Shown here: positions 10,696 to 21,513 of the stretch, in pieces
Position numbering within the stretch: position 1 is the first letter of the stretch
How the letters are laid out: the number at the start of each line of letters is the position of its first letter
Assembly: GCF_001311135.1 (NCBI RefSeq)
Contig: NZ_BBAG01000011.1
Coordinates: 1-64,000 of the forward strand
Reading direction: 5' to 3'
From: Secundilactobacillus paracollinoides DSM 15502 = JCM 11969
Lineage (GTDB): Bacteria > Bacillota > Bacilli > Lactobacillales > Lactobacillaceae
DNA length: 64,000 bases
Notes under the pieces: generated by a model
Told to the model about the DNA's origin: nothing
The model's input: the letters and a program-made list of their open reading frames with translations, nothing else
The model's database searches: none
Position numbers and translations under genes: made by a program

Positions 10696-11981
10696 CTACC
10701 CTTTGTCCATCACTTTATAAGCAGCCAGCAGCTCAATGGTCTGCGTTTGACGCAGACGTTCAGTGAGTTGGGCGAGTTGTTCCTTGGACATGTCGTGGGT
10801 GATGATGACGACGCGGGCGGTTTGGTCTGGGTTCTTGGTTTGGATGATTTGGCTGAAGCTGGCCTTGATATCGGTCATGATCTTGGTGACCTTCAGCATT
10901 TCGCCAGGGACGTCGGGCATCTTAAGCGCCAGGTAGTATGGGTAAACGACTTCGCTGGCCGCGGCAGAACTGACTTGATCCTGGAAGTTGTTAAACGAAT
11001 TCCCGGTGTCTTGAGGACGATGTTTTTGGTGACGGAAACGATGTCACTCAACACACTGTTAGCAGTGGGCAACCCACCGGCACCGGGGCCGTAAAAGAGG
11101 GTGTCACCCACGGCCTGACCCGTGACCATCACAGCGTTATTTTCGTTGTTGATGGTGGCTAACGGATGATCGAGTGGCACCAGGACGGGGCCAACTTCGG
11201 CGAATACGCCACCATTGATGCGGCGCGCAATGCCCAGCAGTTTAATGGTGTAGCCAAACGCTGCGGCTTGTTTCACGTCTGATAGCTGGATGTTTTGAAT
11301 CCCTTCCACGGCCATATCGTCCATGGTGATGTGGGTGCCAAACGAGAACTGGCTCAGGATGATCATCTTGTAGGCGGCGTCGATACCGGCCACGTCGTTC
11401 GTCGGGTCGGACTCCGCAAACCCGAGTTCCTGGGCCTTCTTCAGCGCGTCGGCGTACTTCCAGTGGTGCTGTTGCATCTGCGTCAGGATGTAGTTGGTGG
11501 TCCCGTTCACGATCCCCTTGACCTCAATGATGTTGTCGGCTGAGAAACTGTTGACGATGGTGCGCAGGATCGGGATCCCGCCCGCCACACTCGCTTCGTA
11601 CATCAGATCGCAGTGGTTTTCGCGCGCGATGGCTGCCAGTTCTTCGCCGGCGGAGGCAATCAGGTCCTTGTTGGCCGTGACCACATGCTTCTTGGCGTTG
11701 AGCACCTTAGCAATGATCTCTTTGGCCGGGTGAACGCCGCCCATGACCTCAACGACAATCTTAATTTCCGGGTCGTCGATGATCGCATTTAAGTCTTCAG
11801 TGACCGTGATATCGCCGGTGTCAACGTCACGCGGCTTGTTGACGTCGTGGACCACGATCGTTTTGACACTCAGGTTTTGACCCGTAATGTTAGAGACCTT
11901 ATCCTGGTTGTTCATCACCATCTGAAGGACGCCCGTGCCGACGGTGCCTAGGCCAATGAGGCCGATTTTTATCGTATTCAT
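10696..11981 (-). pseudogene. hom: homoserine dehydrogenase, one frameshift
   Basis: Reduces aspartate semialdehyde to homoserine with NAD(P)H on the threonine/methionine branch. The N-terminal nucleotide fold is GLIGLGTVGTGVLQ (about residues 7-20). The central catalytic domain has VTANKDLIA and GIVNGTTNYILTQM, and a C-terminal ACT domain (VPGEMLKVTKIM onward) allows feedback control. At about 11003 CCGGGAATT should be CCGGGGAATT, restoring NSFNNFQDQVSSAAASEVV. The repaired length is 428 residues. ATG 11981 follows AAGGAG. It is a single-gene unit with its own terminator. The lost base sits in a G run. Confidence 0.85.
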
Positions 11982-12578
11982 GTCACAGCTCCTTGCTCTT
12001 TTTTCTCTTGGAAATAGTATAGCAGAGAACTTAGGATTAAAACATGGTTAAAAATAATCGGGAGTTACATGAGAGAACGCACCTGTCAGGATGGGTTTGT
12101 ACAGTAACTGAACTAGTGGGGTGTTTTCCATGGGAAATAGGTATGAAACAAAATTTGCCGGGTCATTAGCGCCGATGTTGGTCAAAAACGGTGCTTTTAA
12201 CAGATAGATGGAAGCATATGTTGCCTATTTTGCAACTAACTAGTCAAAACCAGTGAAATATTGGCTAATTTTGTTACCTAAAACACAAGTATTTTTCCTT
12301 AGTATGTTAACCGAACGAATGAGTTGCTGAATTTATTTTTAAAAGGTTTATGGCCGGATTTTATGATGATTATTGCGTGTTAGCATGCTTTCATGGACGC
12401 GCTTTAAGATTGAAACTTAATTTTTCAACACCGCATTTCACTAACTTGGCGACTCGTTTTTAAAAATAGTTTGGTAAAAAATATTGCGCTATTGTAGGAA
12501 GTTTCACATAATGTGGGTGTGTTAAGGCGATACAGAACAAGTATAAAACTCAAAAGAAGAAAACGAGGGATCACGATT
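11982..12578. other. 600-base divergent intergenic region
   Basis: AT-rich spacer between divergent hom and the alcohol dehydrogenase. It must hold both promoters, but no convincing pair was found. A weak palindrome TTGAAACTTAATTTTTCAA lies near 12410. No gene or repeat-family member seen. Confidence 0.4.
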
Positions 12579-13643
12579 ATGAAAGCAGCCGTAGTTCGTT
12601 CCAACTCAGATGGTTATGTTGATATTAAAGATGTTACGTTACGCCCAATCAAACCCAACGAAGTCTTGGTTAAAACCGAGTACTGTGGGCTTTGTCACAC
12701 TGATATTCACGTTGCAAACGGTGATTTTGGTGAAGTACCTGGCCGGATCATTGGTCACGAAGGGGTTGGTATTGTTACAGAACTCGGTAGTGATGTGACG
12801 AATTTGAAGAAGGGCGACCGCGTTTCAATCGCCTGGTTCTACAAGGGCTGCGGTCACTGTGAATACTGCCTGACTGGTCGTGAAACACTTTGTCGTGACG
12901 TTCAAAACGCTGGTTATAACGTGGATGGCGCCATGGCTGAAGAAGTCATTGCTGACGCTGACTACGCCGTTAAGGTTCCGGATGACCTGGATCCAATCGA
13001 AGCTAGTTCCATCACCTGTGCCGGTGTGACCACCTACAAAGCCCTGAAGACCGCCAGCATCCACCCCGGCGAGTGGGTTGCGATTTACGGTGTCGGCGGC
13101 TTAGGCAACCTGGCCATTCAATGGGCTAAGAACGTCTTCAAAGCCCACGTTATCGCCGTTGATATCAACGATGACAAGTTGGCTTCTGCTAAGAAGATGG
13201 GCGCTGATCTGACCTTTAACTCACGGACAGAAGACTCCGGCAAATGGATTCAAGACAAGGTCGGCGGGGCTCACGCAGCAGTTGTGACCGCCGTTTCACA
13301 AGTTGCCTTTGACCAAGCTGTTGGGTCAGTCCGTGCCGGTGCTCGGGTGGTTGCTGTTGGGCTGCCTAAAGGGAACATGGAACTCTCCATTGTCAAAGTC
13401 GTTTTGGACGGCATTCAAATTGCCGGCTCCCTTGTCGGCACTCGGCAGGATCTTGCCGAAGCCTTCCAGCTTGCTGCTGAAGGCGCCATCCACCCAATCG
13501 TTGCTACCCGGCCATTAGCTGACGTCAACGACATCATCGACGAAATGAAAGCCGGCAAGATCGAAGGCCGGATGGTCGTTGACTTCGGCTTACCACTTGA
13601 TGCGCCTGTCAAAAAAGAGGCTCACGCAGTTACCGGACGTTAA
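12579..13643 (+). CDS. adhP: zinc-dependent alcohol dehydrogenase (AdhP type)
   Basis: Medium-chain, zinc-dependent alcohol dehydrogenase; interconverts primary alcohols and aldehydes with NAD(H). Catalytic zinc ligands are in EYCGLCHTD and GHEGVG, the structural zinc Cys cluster is [10 protein letters not shown], and the NAD fold is GVGGLGNLA. The chosen ATG (12579) follows CGAGGGA; longer in-frame readings upstream have no ribosome site. Length is 354 residues, normal. The C-terminus carries an unusual extension (about [14 protein letters not shown]) compared with the second copy at 23425. Intact, alone in its unit, followed by a hairpin at 13732. Confidence 0.9.
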   Translation: MKAAVVRSNSDGYVDIKDVTLRPIKPNEVLVKTEYCGLCHTDIHVANGDFGEVPGRIIGHEGVGIVTELGSDVTNLKKGDRVSIAWFYKGCGHCEYCLTGRETLCRDVQNAGYNVDGAMAEEVIADADYAVKVPDDLDPIEASSITCAGVTTYKALKTASIHPGEWVAIYGVGGLGNLAIQWAKNVFKAHVIAVDINDDKLASAKKMGADLTFNSRTEDSGKWIQDKVGGAHAAVVTAVSQVAFDQAVGSVRAGARVVAVGLPKGNMELSIVKVVLDGIQIAGSLVGTRQDLAEAFQLAAEGAIHPIVATRPLADVNDIIDEMKAGKIEGRMVVDFGLPLDAPVKKEAHAVTGR

Positions 13644-13731
13644 TCACAGTGTTCCAAATTTAAACACTTCACATCTTTAAAGCTTTGTTGATTCATTAGA
13701 ATGACGGCTGTTTATCAATTTTTTCACACAC

Positions 13732-13770
13732 CAAAAGAAGTCGGGGTTGAGCTCCTGGCTTCTTTTGTTT
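13732..13770 (+). terminator. terminator after adhP
   Basis: CAAAAGAAG..CTTCTTTTG stem with an inner pairing, followed by TTTTG. Confidence 0.65.
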
Positions 13771-13796
13771 TGGGTTTTGACTTGCGTTTGATTGCC

Positions 13797-14053
13797 GTTC
13801 TGTTCCGCGATTTTGCGCTCCGTTGTGGTGGCTCGCGATGAAGCTAATTCGATTTCTGCTGCGCAGCTCTCGAATGGATCTTCATCGTCTCGCATGGCAC
13901 TAAATGGCCGAAATCCTCGCCCATTAAGTGCCATCGACACCACTACTCCGCGCAAAATCGCTCCACGCCACTTATTGAGAAGAGCGATGTTTCTTTTGGT
14001 TAAAAATCGAAAGCGCGTTAACCCTAGTTCCTAGATTATCCGCTCTCGACTGC
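13797..14053 (+). repeat. family A structured repeat, copy A3
   Basis: Reference copy. The closing stem is 13808-13830 with 13938-13960. Hairpin 1 is 13834-13852 with 13869-13893. Hairpin 2 is ATGGCACTAAATGG (13894) with CCATTAAGTGCCAT (to 13934). The tail TTAACCCTAGTTCC..CTCTCGACTGC is at about 14018-14053. Confidence 0.9.
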
Positions 14054-14207
14054 CTGTTTTTCGACCAATTGGTAACCTATTGATGCGGTGGGAATTAAGT
14101 GTCAACAGTGTGCTTAGGAATTAATTGAGCGCTTTTGATGTTACTCCAGGTTGGTTCGTTCAGTTATTGAACATGCTGGTTTAATAACGCCTTAGTGAGC
14201 GTCTCGG

Positions 14208-15383
14208 TTATACCGGCGCCCGTTCTCTTACTGGCGTGAAGTTAAGTTCCAAGTCCTCCAGGTCCAAGATCTTTCGTGTCACCATTGCGCAGCCACCCAG
14301 CAGTGAGGCATACTTTGTGTGGGCCACTAGACTCAGTGGGGTTGGGGTCTCCTGCATTGGGGAGAGTTGCGTGGTGATTGTCTTTAAACGGTCGAAAAGT
14401 TCTGGGATCGCATCCATTAGTGGGGACTTGTACATGATTTCGTCCGGGTCGTACAGTGATGTCAGATTCAGGGTAATCTGGGCCAACTGATTGATCCAGT
14501 CGGTCAGGATCATCTCCGTCGTGTTATCACGATGCTGGTGGTACTTTTTGACCTCCGCCAATGAGAGCTGATTTTCACCCTTGGCGTTGCTGATATGGCT
14601 AATGATCGTGGCTTCCGAGCTGGTGCTGGTCAGTTGTTGGCCGTTTTCTCTCACGTGGCCCAGTTCACCTGCGCGGCCCTGCCCACCCTGGTACAAATGG
14701 TGGTCAAGGAGCAGTCCCGTGTTTACCCCGCGTTGGATGCTGACGAGCACTAGGTTGTTTAACTGGTTGTCCCGATTATCGAAATCGCGGTGGTACACGG
14801 CTGCCAGGTTTGCTTCGTTGGCGATGGTCACCGGGACCTGATACCGGTCTTGCAAATAAGCCGCAATGTCGATGTCATGCATGTCCAGAAATGGCGAATC
14901 CATAACTTGCCGGTCTGCGACGCGGCCGTGAATGGCCAGGCTGATGCCCTGCAGGCCGTTTGTTGTCCAGTTTGTTTTGGCCGCGTAGTCTACCTGCTGA
15001 TCGATCCGTTTTAAGATCGACTCGATGGGCAAGTAAGTCGTGTTCACTGGTTTGATTGTCACCACACCACCCGCCAGATCATTTTGCATGATCAGCATGC
15101 TGGGGTAGCCCAGGTCGATATTTATCGTGTAGCCGTAGCGCGTATTCAACGACACGAGAACTGGTTTGCGGCCGCCAATTTCGGTCGAGTCGCCAATGCC
15201 GGATTCGGTAACCAGCCCGCGCTCTTTCAACTCCTTATAAAGGGTGGAAATGGTCGATTTCGTCACGTTCAGGTCGGTTGCAATCTGCGTTCGAGCAACC
15301 GGTTGGTGATTAAAAATGTACGCCAGCACCACCTGCAGATTTCGGCGGTGCAACTGCGTTTTGCTCATCATGGAGAGGGTCAT
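14208..15383 (-). CDS. ROK-family transcriptional regulator
   Basis: Sugar-responsive repressor of the ROK/NagC-XylR type. An N-terminal winged helix (about residues 8-70, with ARTQIATDLNVTKSTISTLYKELKERGLV) is followed by a ROK sugar-kinase-like domain (INIDLGY, ISLAIHGRV, VTIANEANLAA, GRAGELGHV). The usual zinc-binding Cys cluster after GELGHV is absent, and the kinase ATP motif is not evident, so it is a regulator rather than a kinase. ATG at 15383 follows AGGAGG. 391 residues, intact. No sugar operon adjoins it, so the target is unknown. Confidence 0.85.
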   Translation of the reverse strand: MTLSMMSKTQLHRRNLQVVLAYIFNHQPVARTQIATDLNVTKSTISTLYKELKERGLVTESGIGDSTEIGGRKPVLVSLNTRYGYTINIDLGYPSMLIMQNDLAGGVVTIKPVNTTYLPIESILKRIDQQVDYAAKTNWTTNGLQGISLAIHGRVADRQVMDSPFLDMHDIDIAAYLQDRYQVPVTIANEANLAAVYHRDFDNRDNQLNNLVLVSIQRGVNTGLLLDHHLYQGGQGRAGELGHVRENGQQLTSTSSEATIISHISNAKGENQLSLAEVKKYHQHRDNTTEMILTDWINQLAQITLNLTSLYDPDEIMYKSPLMDAIPELFDRLKTITTQLSPMQETPTPLSLVAHTKYASLLGGCAMVTRKILDLEDLELNFTPVRERAPV

Positions 15384-15508
15384 GATAGTGCCTCCTTTGT
15401 TAACGATTACATAAAGCTGCTATCTTGAGTTTACCGCATTTAGTTGTGGTGGTCACGGGAAAGTTCAGTTAGTGTACGAACTGGAGAGCGGGGCGTCATA
15501 TGACCTGC

Positions 15509-15557
15509 AAAAAGAGGTGCCAACCAAACCAAGACTCTGGTTTTGACTGACACCTCA
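15509..15557 (-). terminator. terminator of the D,D-carboxypeptidase gene
   Basis: GAGGTGTCA..TGGCACCTC stem followed by TTTTT on the minus strand. Confidence 0.75.
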
Positions 15558-15601
15558 TTAGTTAATTAGCGGATTTACAATTTAAGTCTGTTGCGTTCAA
15601 A

Positions 15602-16857
15602 TTAAAATAAATGGCCAAAGAAATCAGCAATCTTTTGCATTAATGATTCTTGCTTAGCCGTTTTTGACTGGGTCGCCTTGTCACTACCAACCTTGTTTTT
15701 CGCCTGCAGAGTCAAACTTGTTGCGGTTGGCAGTCCGGTATTGGTGAATTTCGTCGTCGCAACGGTGGCGCCCTTTTTAACCGGCAACGTTTTGGCGGTG
15801 AGGGTGTCCTTAACGCTCACGTTGTTGGCATCCTTATTCTTGAGATACCAGACCAATACCTTCTTGGTGCTGGTTGTCGTTTTGACTTGATGATTTTTAA
15901 CGTGGTAAGTCGGCGTTTTCAGCGTGACTTCCTTGTGGTTCAACACCTTATCTAGATGAGTGATCAGGCCGTTTGTCGTGGTGAAGATCGTGTCGCTGCC
16001 CAGCACCGTCGCAATCAGCAGGTGGCCGTCACGATAGTAGGTCGTGGTCAGACACAGGCCGGCCGTTTCCGTATAACCGTTTTTCAGGCCAGTGATGTGA
16101 TTACTGCTGCGGTAGTACGCGCCGCCCTTCAGCAACGTGTTGACGTTGGTTAGCGTCTGATTACCGATAGTTTTTGACGTCAGGGAACTCCACCGGGTGA
16201 TGCCGCCGTCCAGCTTCAGGAGCTTTTGCGCTACAATTGAAATGGCTTTTGCGCTGACCTCATTTTGGGCCTTCTTTGACGTCCCCGCCACCTGCAGGCC
16301 ATAGTGGCGCAGGTCAGTGTTATCCAACCCAGACGCACTGATAAAGGTGGCGTCAATGCCCCATTTTTTCGCCTGCTGGTTCATTTCATTGATAAACTTG
16401 CTATTATTACCGCCAGCTACTAACTCGCCCAGGGAAATTGCTGAGGAATTCGATGACGCAATCAGTGCTGCTTGATAGAGCTGTTTGACGGTGTACTCCT
16501 TGCTTCGCTTGATCTTAAACGTACCCAGCGCGTAGTTTTTACTCATCTTGATCAGTTCTTTACTGACGGGAACCTTTTCGTTCCAGCTGATCTTGTGATC
16601 CTGAATCGCCTTCGTGGTGAGGTAGAGGGTCATCAATTTCGACAAACTCGCAATCGGCAACGCTTGTCACCATTATCGCTGTAGAGCGTTTGTCCCGTTG
16701 TTGCGTCCATGACATAGGCACTCTTGACGGTTTTATAGTTCGACATTTTCGTATTCTTTTTTGCAGCAAATGACGGCAATGCTGGCGCAAACACCATCAC
16801 CAGACAACTCAGCATGAGTAGCCAAGTCTTTGGTTGTTTTAGTTTCAGGTTTAAAAT
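15602..16857 (-). pseudogene. dacA: D-alanyl-D-alanine carboxypeptidase (low-MW PBP), one frameshift
   Basis: Exported peptidoglycan-trimming enzyme that removes the terminal D-Ala of pentapeptides. Signal peptide (..LLMLSCLVMVFAPALPSFAA), serine motif IASLSKLM, SSN motif in LIASSNSSA, and the third box as GLKNGYTETAG (usually K-T-G). A C-terminal beta-rich domain and a short amphipathic tail (LMQKIADFFGHLF) suit membrane anchoring. At about 16669 one base is missing after AAGCG, dividing the signal region from the catalytic domain; the repaired length is 418. The first ATG (16815) lacks a ribosome site and cuts the signal peptide. GGAGG at 16866-16870 instead points to ATT at 16857 as a possible non-standard start. 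Confidence 0.75.
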
Positions 16858-16911
16858 AGGACTAACCTCCGAGTATTGGGTTTTTGTATTTTTGAAGTAT
16901 TGTTGTATTGG

Positions 16912-17170
16912 CCGTTCTGTTCCACGATTTTGCGCTCCGTTGTGGTGGCTCGCGAATAAGCTAACTCGATTTCCGCTGCGCGGCTCTCGAGTGGATCTTA
17001 TTCGTCTCGCATGGCACTAAATGGCCGAAGACCTCGCCCATTAAGTGCCATCGACACCACTACTTCGCGCAAAATCGCTCCACGCCACTCAAATTGAGCG
17101 GACTTCAAGCAAGTGTTAAGTATCTAAAGACAGTTAAAGCTAGTTCCTAGATTATCCGCTCTCGACTGCT
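16912..17170 (+). repeat. family A structured repeat, copy A4
   Basis: Close to A3. In hairpin 1 GATGAAG..CTTCATC is replaced by GAATAAG..CTTATTC, a paired double change. The tail CTCTCGACTGCT ends the copy. Confidence 0.9.
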
Positions 17171-17382
17171 GGTTGTTCTATATTGTGGTAACCTAGTTGT
17201 CTGGTATGGCGGATGAGCTGGCCATTATGAAGTAACGTTTTGTTACTTATAGCGGTTGTTTAGCTCTTAATAGGCGTGCGTTTGACTATCCGTGGATGCA
17301 GTGGCGCTTTATAATGATGGGAAGAGCGGGGTAGTTGTGGATTTGGGGTGCAATGGGCTATGGTTTTTGGTTCTCGGTTATA

Positions 17383-17447
17383 TTGCCGAAACGTGTTTTG
17401 CACGGGGCTAACGTGTAACGGACTCTGGGCTAAAAGTCAGGTTCGGA
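17383..17447 (-). repeat. family B fragment B1
   Basis: Half of a family B hairpin: starts GCCGAAACGTGTT and runs through GTAACGGACTCTGG, then the other arm is lost. 17171-17382 holds nothing recognised. Confidence 0.7.
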
Positions 17448-17501
17448 ATTGGAGCCCTTTTTGTTACAAAGTAGTCTTGGCGACGCGCTTCAGTTTTATA
17501 T

Positions 17502-17625
17502 TGCCGAAACGTGTTCCGCAAGGCAAGGGGCTAACGTGTAACGGACTCTGGCCAAAAAGTCAGGCCCGGACTTTTCGGCCAGAGTCCGTTACACACCGCC
17601 CCTAACCCGCCTTGCTTCACACTCT
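17502..17625 (-). repeat. family B palindromic repeat B2
   Basis: Full element on the minus strand: TAAGAGTGTGAAGC.. outer arm, inner stem GGACTCTGGCCGAAAAGTC / GACTTTTTGGCCAGAGTCC, ending CACGTTTCGGC. Confidence 0.85.
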
Positions 17626-17979
17626 TACCTTAATCAAAAGTCACCCAATAGTATAGCATGCCAACTGGTGTTTGTTTTCCAACAAAAGTGTAAAGATTGC
17701 GTTGCGATTTGGTAAGGGTTTCTTAACTAATTAGATGGTAATTATAGTTTGTATAAACAATAAAAAAGACACTTTATTGTCCGAGCGTTTCGGATCAGTA
17801 AAGGGAACATAGATTGGTTATTAGGTTATTTGGTATGTGATTACTATACCGCAAACCACGGGGAATTGCACCTGTTTTAACCATCTTTTTGAACAGGTGA
17901 TAAATGAAACCATTAATTACATTTTATTTTCATTATCGTTTATATAAGTGATTATTTAATTTAGAAAAATAATGTTTAC

Positions 17980-18006
17980 GTTAACGCCACTGTTTAGGGC
18001 GTTAAC
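17980..18006. promoter_or_regulatory. 9-base perfect inverted repeat before the GNAT/LysR/lpdC cluster
   Basis: GTTAACGCC (17980-17988) and GGCGTTAAC (17998-18006), 9-base spacer, about 55 bases before the GNAT start. Could be an operator or an RNA hairpin. 17626-17979 is AT-rich without a gene. Confidence 0.4.
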
Positions 18007-18061
18007 CAGTGTTCTTCACAAATTGGATCACGTGATGGACTGAAAAAGGGAGGTCATTTTA

Positions 18062-18513
18062 ATGGCACTATTTATTCGCGAAATGAAAACGGAAGATCAT
18101 GATACAGTGGCCTGGATCTATCAAATGGATCAGGCACAGTTTCCGTGGGTGGCAAAACCGGCGCTGACCGATTTTGACCGCGATTCCACTGGGGAATACA
18201 TCTTGGTCGCTGAATTGGACGGGCAGGTGGTGGGGTTCGCCAGTCTGTACCGGTTAATGAACTTCATTCACTTGCTATTTGTGGACCCTAACTGTCGCAA
18301 GCAGGGGGTTGGCCACGCCCTGATTGAAGGGATGCGCCAACAGGCCAGCGGGTTGATCACGTTAAAGTGCGTGATGGCGAATACGGAAGCTTGAAGTTTT
18401 ACGACAAGGAAGGCTTTGTCATCCACCGGGAGAATCGACTGGCGGTGCCGGCTAACTACACGATGATCGACACGCTGGAAGACCGCTACTGGTGTCGAAA
18501 GCGGGGCGAGTAG
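18062..18513 (+). pseudogene. GNAT-family N-acetyltransferase, one frameshift
   Basis: Acetyl-CoA-dependent acyltransferase of unknown substrate. The N-terminal half has the strand DGQVVGFASLYRL and the acetyl-CoA loop CRKQGVGHALIEGM. At about 18391 one base is lost in GAAGC[N]TTG; the other frame continues ALKFYDKEGFVI and ends at TAG 18511-18513. The repaired length is 150 residues, normal for the fold. ATG follows GGGAGGT. Its stop lies 3 bases before the LysR start, so the two are translationally coupled. Confidence 0.8.
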
Positions 18514-18516
18514 CTG

Positions 18517-19397
18517 GTGGATATTAAAAAGATTCAGGCGTTTGTTGATCTGGCAGCCACGCTGAACTACACCCAAACGGCGGCGCACCTGTTCAGCTCG
18601 CAAGCGACCGTGTCGAAGCAAATCTTGTCACTGGAAAAGGAACTCGGCGTCAAACTGTTCACCCGCGCGCATCGGCAGGTCACGCTAACCGAGGTTGGGA
18701 TCGCCATTTTACCCAATGCGAAACGGTTACTGCACGAAGCCAACCAGCTAACCGAAACCGTGAGCCAGTACCAGCAAACGGCCGACCTCACGCTGACAAT
18801 TCACAGCATTCCGTCGATTTCACAGTATCGGGCGTTCAATTTGATTGCCGCGTTTCATACTGCGCATCCTGAGATGGCACTGCATTTCGCTGAGGCGGAA
18901 AACGAAAATCTGCTGACCTCGCTGGATAATGGGCACAGTGACGTAGTGTTTCTGCGGCTCTTTAGTCTGGCGGCCAGTCCATACGAACAACTGGTGGAGG
19001 AGCAGGACCAGTTTGCGGTCGTACTGCCTAAGACCAGTCCGTTAGCGCAGCGGCCATCCTTGACCATGGCAGACTTGAGCGGGGAATCGTTTTTACTTTT
19101 AAACGAGACCACCGACCTCTACCAGCCGTTATGGACGCCGCCCACGCTGCCGGGGTCACGCCCAACATCATTTATAAGGGTCAACGCATCGACCTCATTC
19201 TTGGCATGATCAGCCGCGGCATGGGGCTCTCCGTCATGATGCAGCACTCCCTTGACCTCACCGACTACCCCGCCATTACCACGGTTCCCCTCGACCCGCA
19301 ACGCGTCAGCTACCTGGCGTTTCTGCGATCACCACTGCATCATAGTCGGGCTGCCGATCTGTTTTGGCAGTTTGTTCAGGATACCCATATTAAATGA
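18517..19397 (+). pseudogene. LysR-family regulator, one frameshift
   Basis: Transcription factor: N-terminal helix-turn-helix (ALNYTQTAAHLFSSQATVSKQILSLE region, residues about 14-40), then an effector-binding domain. GTG start at 18517, 3 bases after the GNAT gene. One base is missing at about 19130 (CCGTT[N]ATGGAC); the other frame gives LMDAAHAAGVTPNI and runs to TGA 19397, 293 residues when repaired. It stands directly before lpdC, the position held by TanR-type regulators next to gallate decarboxylase in Lactiplantibacillus, so control of the lpd genes is likely (inference from position). Confidence 0.8.
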
Positions 19398-19472
19398 GAG
19401 TTGCTGTGTTGGCCGTTCTACGATCTTGTCAGCGAGCACAGTTTTCGGCATTCCAATGAAGCCTACCAATTC

Positions 19473-19507
19473 AAAGAATTATTCCATAATGGAATGGTTC
19501 TTTTTTG
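19473..19507 (+). terminator. terminator after the LysR gene
   Basis: AAGAATTATTCCA..TGGAATGGTTC hairpin followed by TTTTTT. Confidence 0.8.
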
Positions 19508-19515
19508 AATAAGAA

Positions 19516-19544
19516 TTGTTTCCGCATCCAAGACCCGGCATAAT
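19516..19544 (+). promoter_or_regulatory. promoter of lpdC
   Basis: TTGTTT, 17-base spacer, CATAAT, ending 32 bases before the lpdC start. Confidence 0.55.
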
Positions 19545-19576
19545 AGGACTCGTAAACAAGAAATGGAGGTCATGAC

Positions 19577-21050
19577 ATGAGTGAAGAACCGTATGATTTG
19601 AGAAAAGTGCTGGCCGAGATCAAGTCCGATCCGACGCAGTACCATGAAACGAATAAAGAAATTAACCCGGATGCTGATCTGGCGGGTGTTTATCGCTACA
19701 TTGGCGCTGGTGGGACTGTACAACGACCAACGACGGAAGGGCCAGCGATGATGTTTAACAACGTCACTGGATTCCCAGATAGCCGAGTGCTGATCGGGCT
19801 AATGGCCAGTCGTAAGCGGTTGGTAAGATCCTGCATCACGACTATAAGACGCTGGGTCATTTGTTAAACGACGCAGTGACCCATCCCGTTAAGCCGGTCA
19901 AGGTCGACCACGACGCTGCCCCAGCCCAAGAAGTCGTGCACAAGGCAACTGATCCGGACTTTGATATTCGTAAACTCCTCGCGGCACCAACCAACACCCC
20001 GGTTGACGCTGGCCCCTACATCACCGTTGGGGTGGTCTACGGTTCTAGTCCTGACAACCGGGAAAGCGACGTGACGATTCACCGGATGGTGCTGGAAGAC
20101 AAGGACACTATTGGGATGTACATCATGCCTGGTGGTCGTCATTTGGGTGCTTTCTTGAAGGAATACGAAGCAAAGAACGAACCGATGCCGATTACGATCA
20201 ACATCGGGCTGGATCCCGCCATTACCATTGGCGCGACGTTCGAGCCGCCGACAACCCCACTCGGCTATAACGAATTACAGGTCGCCGGTGCGTTGCGTGA
20301 TGAACCCGTTCAGCTGGTCGATGGCGTTGCTGTGAACCAGTTGGGGATTGCCCGTTCTGAGTGGATCATTGAGGGCGAAATTTTACCTAACACTCACATG
20401 CAAGAGGACATCAACACCAATACTGGGTTCGCCATGCCAGAGTTTCCCGGCTATAACGGTACCGCTAATCCGGCCGTGAACGTGGTCAAGATCAAGGCAG
20501 TGACGCACAGGAAGGACAACCCAATCGTGCAAACGGTGATTGGCCCGTCCGAAGAACACGTGTCGATGGCAGGCATTCCAACCGAAGCTCCATTTTGAAC
20601 CTGGTCGACCGTGCTATTCCGGGTAAGGTGAAGAACGTGTACAACGCGCCAGCTGGTGACGGGAAGCTCATGACCATCATGCAGATCCACAAGGAAGACG
20701 AGGCGGATGAAGGGATTCAACGCCAGGCTGCAATCTTAGCTTTCTCAGCATTTAAGGAACTCAAAACCGTGATTTTGGTCGATGAGGACGTAGATATTTT
20801 TGATTGGAATGATGTGATGTGGACCATTAACACGCGCTTCCAAGCTGATAAGGATATCATGGTGCTGGAAGGCATGCGCAATCACCCACTGGATCCGTCA
20901 GAATTACCAGAATACGACCCGGCAAGAATCCGAATTCGCGGCATGAGTTCAAAGCTCGTGTTGGATGGGACTGTGCCGTTTGATATGAAGGATAAGTTTA
21001 AGCGGGCACCGTTTAAGGAGATGCCTGATTGGAGGGAGTATTTGGAGTAG
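19577..21050 (+). pseudogene. lpdC: gallate decarboxylase catalytic subunit (UbiD family), two frameshifts
   Basis: Prenylated-FMN-dependent decarboxylase turning gallate (and protocatechuate) into pyrogallol (catechol). The N-terminus DLRKVLAEIK..YHETNKEI, VYRYIGAGGTVQRPT, VTIHRMVLEDKD, PGGRHLGAF and GPSEEHVSMAGIPTEA match LpdC of Lactiplantibacillus plantarum as I recall it. Two single-base losses: about 19820 (CGG[G]TT) and about 20591 (GAAGC[N]TCC). The repaired length is 491 residues, as in LpdC. SD and ATG at 19577 follow a clear promoter. The stop TAG 21048-21050 is also the first three bases of a family B repeat. Needs prenyl-FMN from LpdB. Confidence 0.85.
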
Positions 21051-21174
21051 AGTGTGGAGCAAGGCGCTTAGAGGGCGGAGCGTAAGCTAACTCTGGCAGA
21101 AATGCCTGAACTTGGCATTTTTGCCAGAGTTGGCTTACGCAGTAGCCTCTGCCTTGCGGAACACGTTTCGGCAC
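21048..21174 (+). repeat. family B palindromic repeat B3
   Basis: Begins with the lpdC stop codon (TAGAGTGTGG). Outer arms, inner stem AACTCTGGCAGAAATGCC / GGCATTTTTGCCAGAGTT, ends GAACACGTTTCGGC. Confidence 0.9.
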
Positions 21175-21227
21175 GGCTGCCAAGAAAGGCGTAGCCAGAC
21201 CGATTCAGTTGAAGAAACCAGTGATTC

Positions 21228-21296
21228 CGGGCCTGACTTTTTGGCCAGAGTCCGTTACACGTTAGCCCCGTGCCTTGCGGAACACGTTTCGGCACA
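21228..21296 (+). repeat. family B right half, B4
   Basis: Right arm only (GGCCAGAGTCCGTTACACGT..AACACGTTTCGGC). Follows B3 after a spacer that resembles the tail of other copies (TTGCCAAGAAAG). Confidence 0.75.
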
Positions 21297-21354
21297 GTTG
21301 CCAAGAAAGTCAGTAGCCATACCCATTCGGCTGACAAAAAACCGGCAATACTGC

Positions 21355-21421
21355 CCTTGGAATTTTTGTCAGAGTTAGCTTATGCAGTAGCCCTCTGCCT
21401 CCTGGAACACGTTTCGGCACG
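21355..21421 (+). repeat. family B right half, B5
   Basis: Second right-arm-only copy, again ending AACACGTTTCGGCACGGTTGCC. B3-B4-B5 form a decayed tandem array between lpdC and lpdB. Confidence 0.75.
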
Positions 21422-21513
21422 GTTGCCAATCAACTCTGAACTTTAAATACAGAAAACACTCCTCTGAACACTTACCCATTACAAAAAAACAACCACCGAA
21501 AGGATGATCAAAC

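Noticed and set aside
9866-14053. tRNA-like reading of the family A cloverleaf-like fold
   Set aside because: The stems are too long, there is no T-loop sequence or CCA context, and no anticodon arm of the right size.
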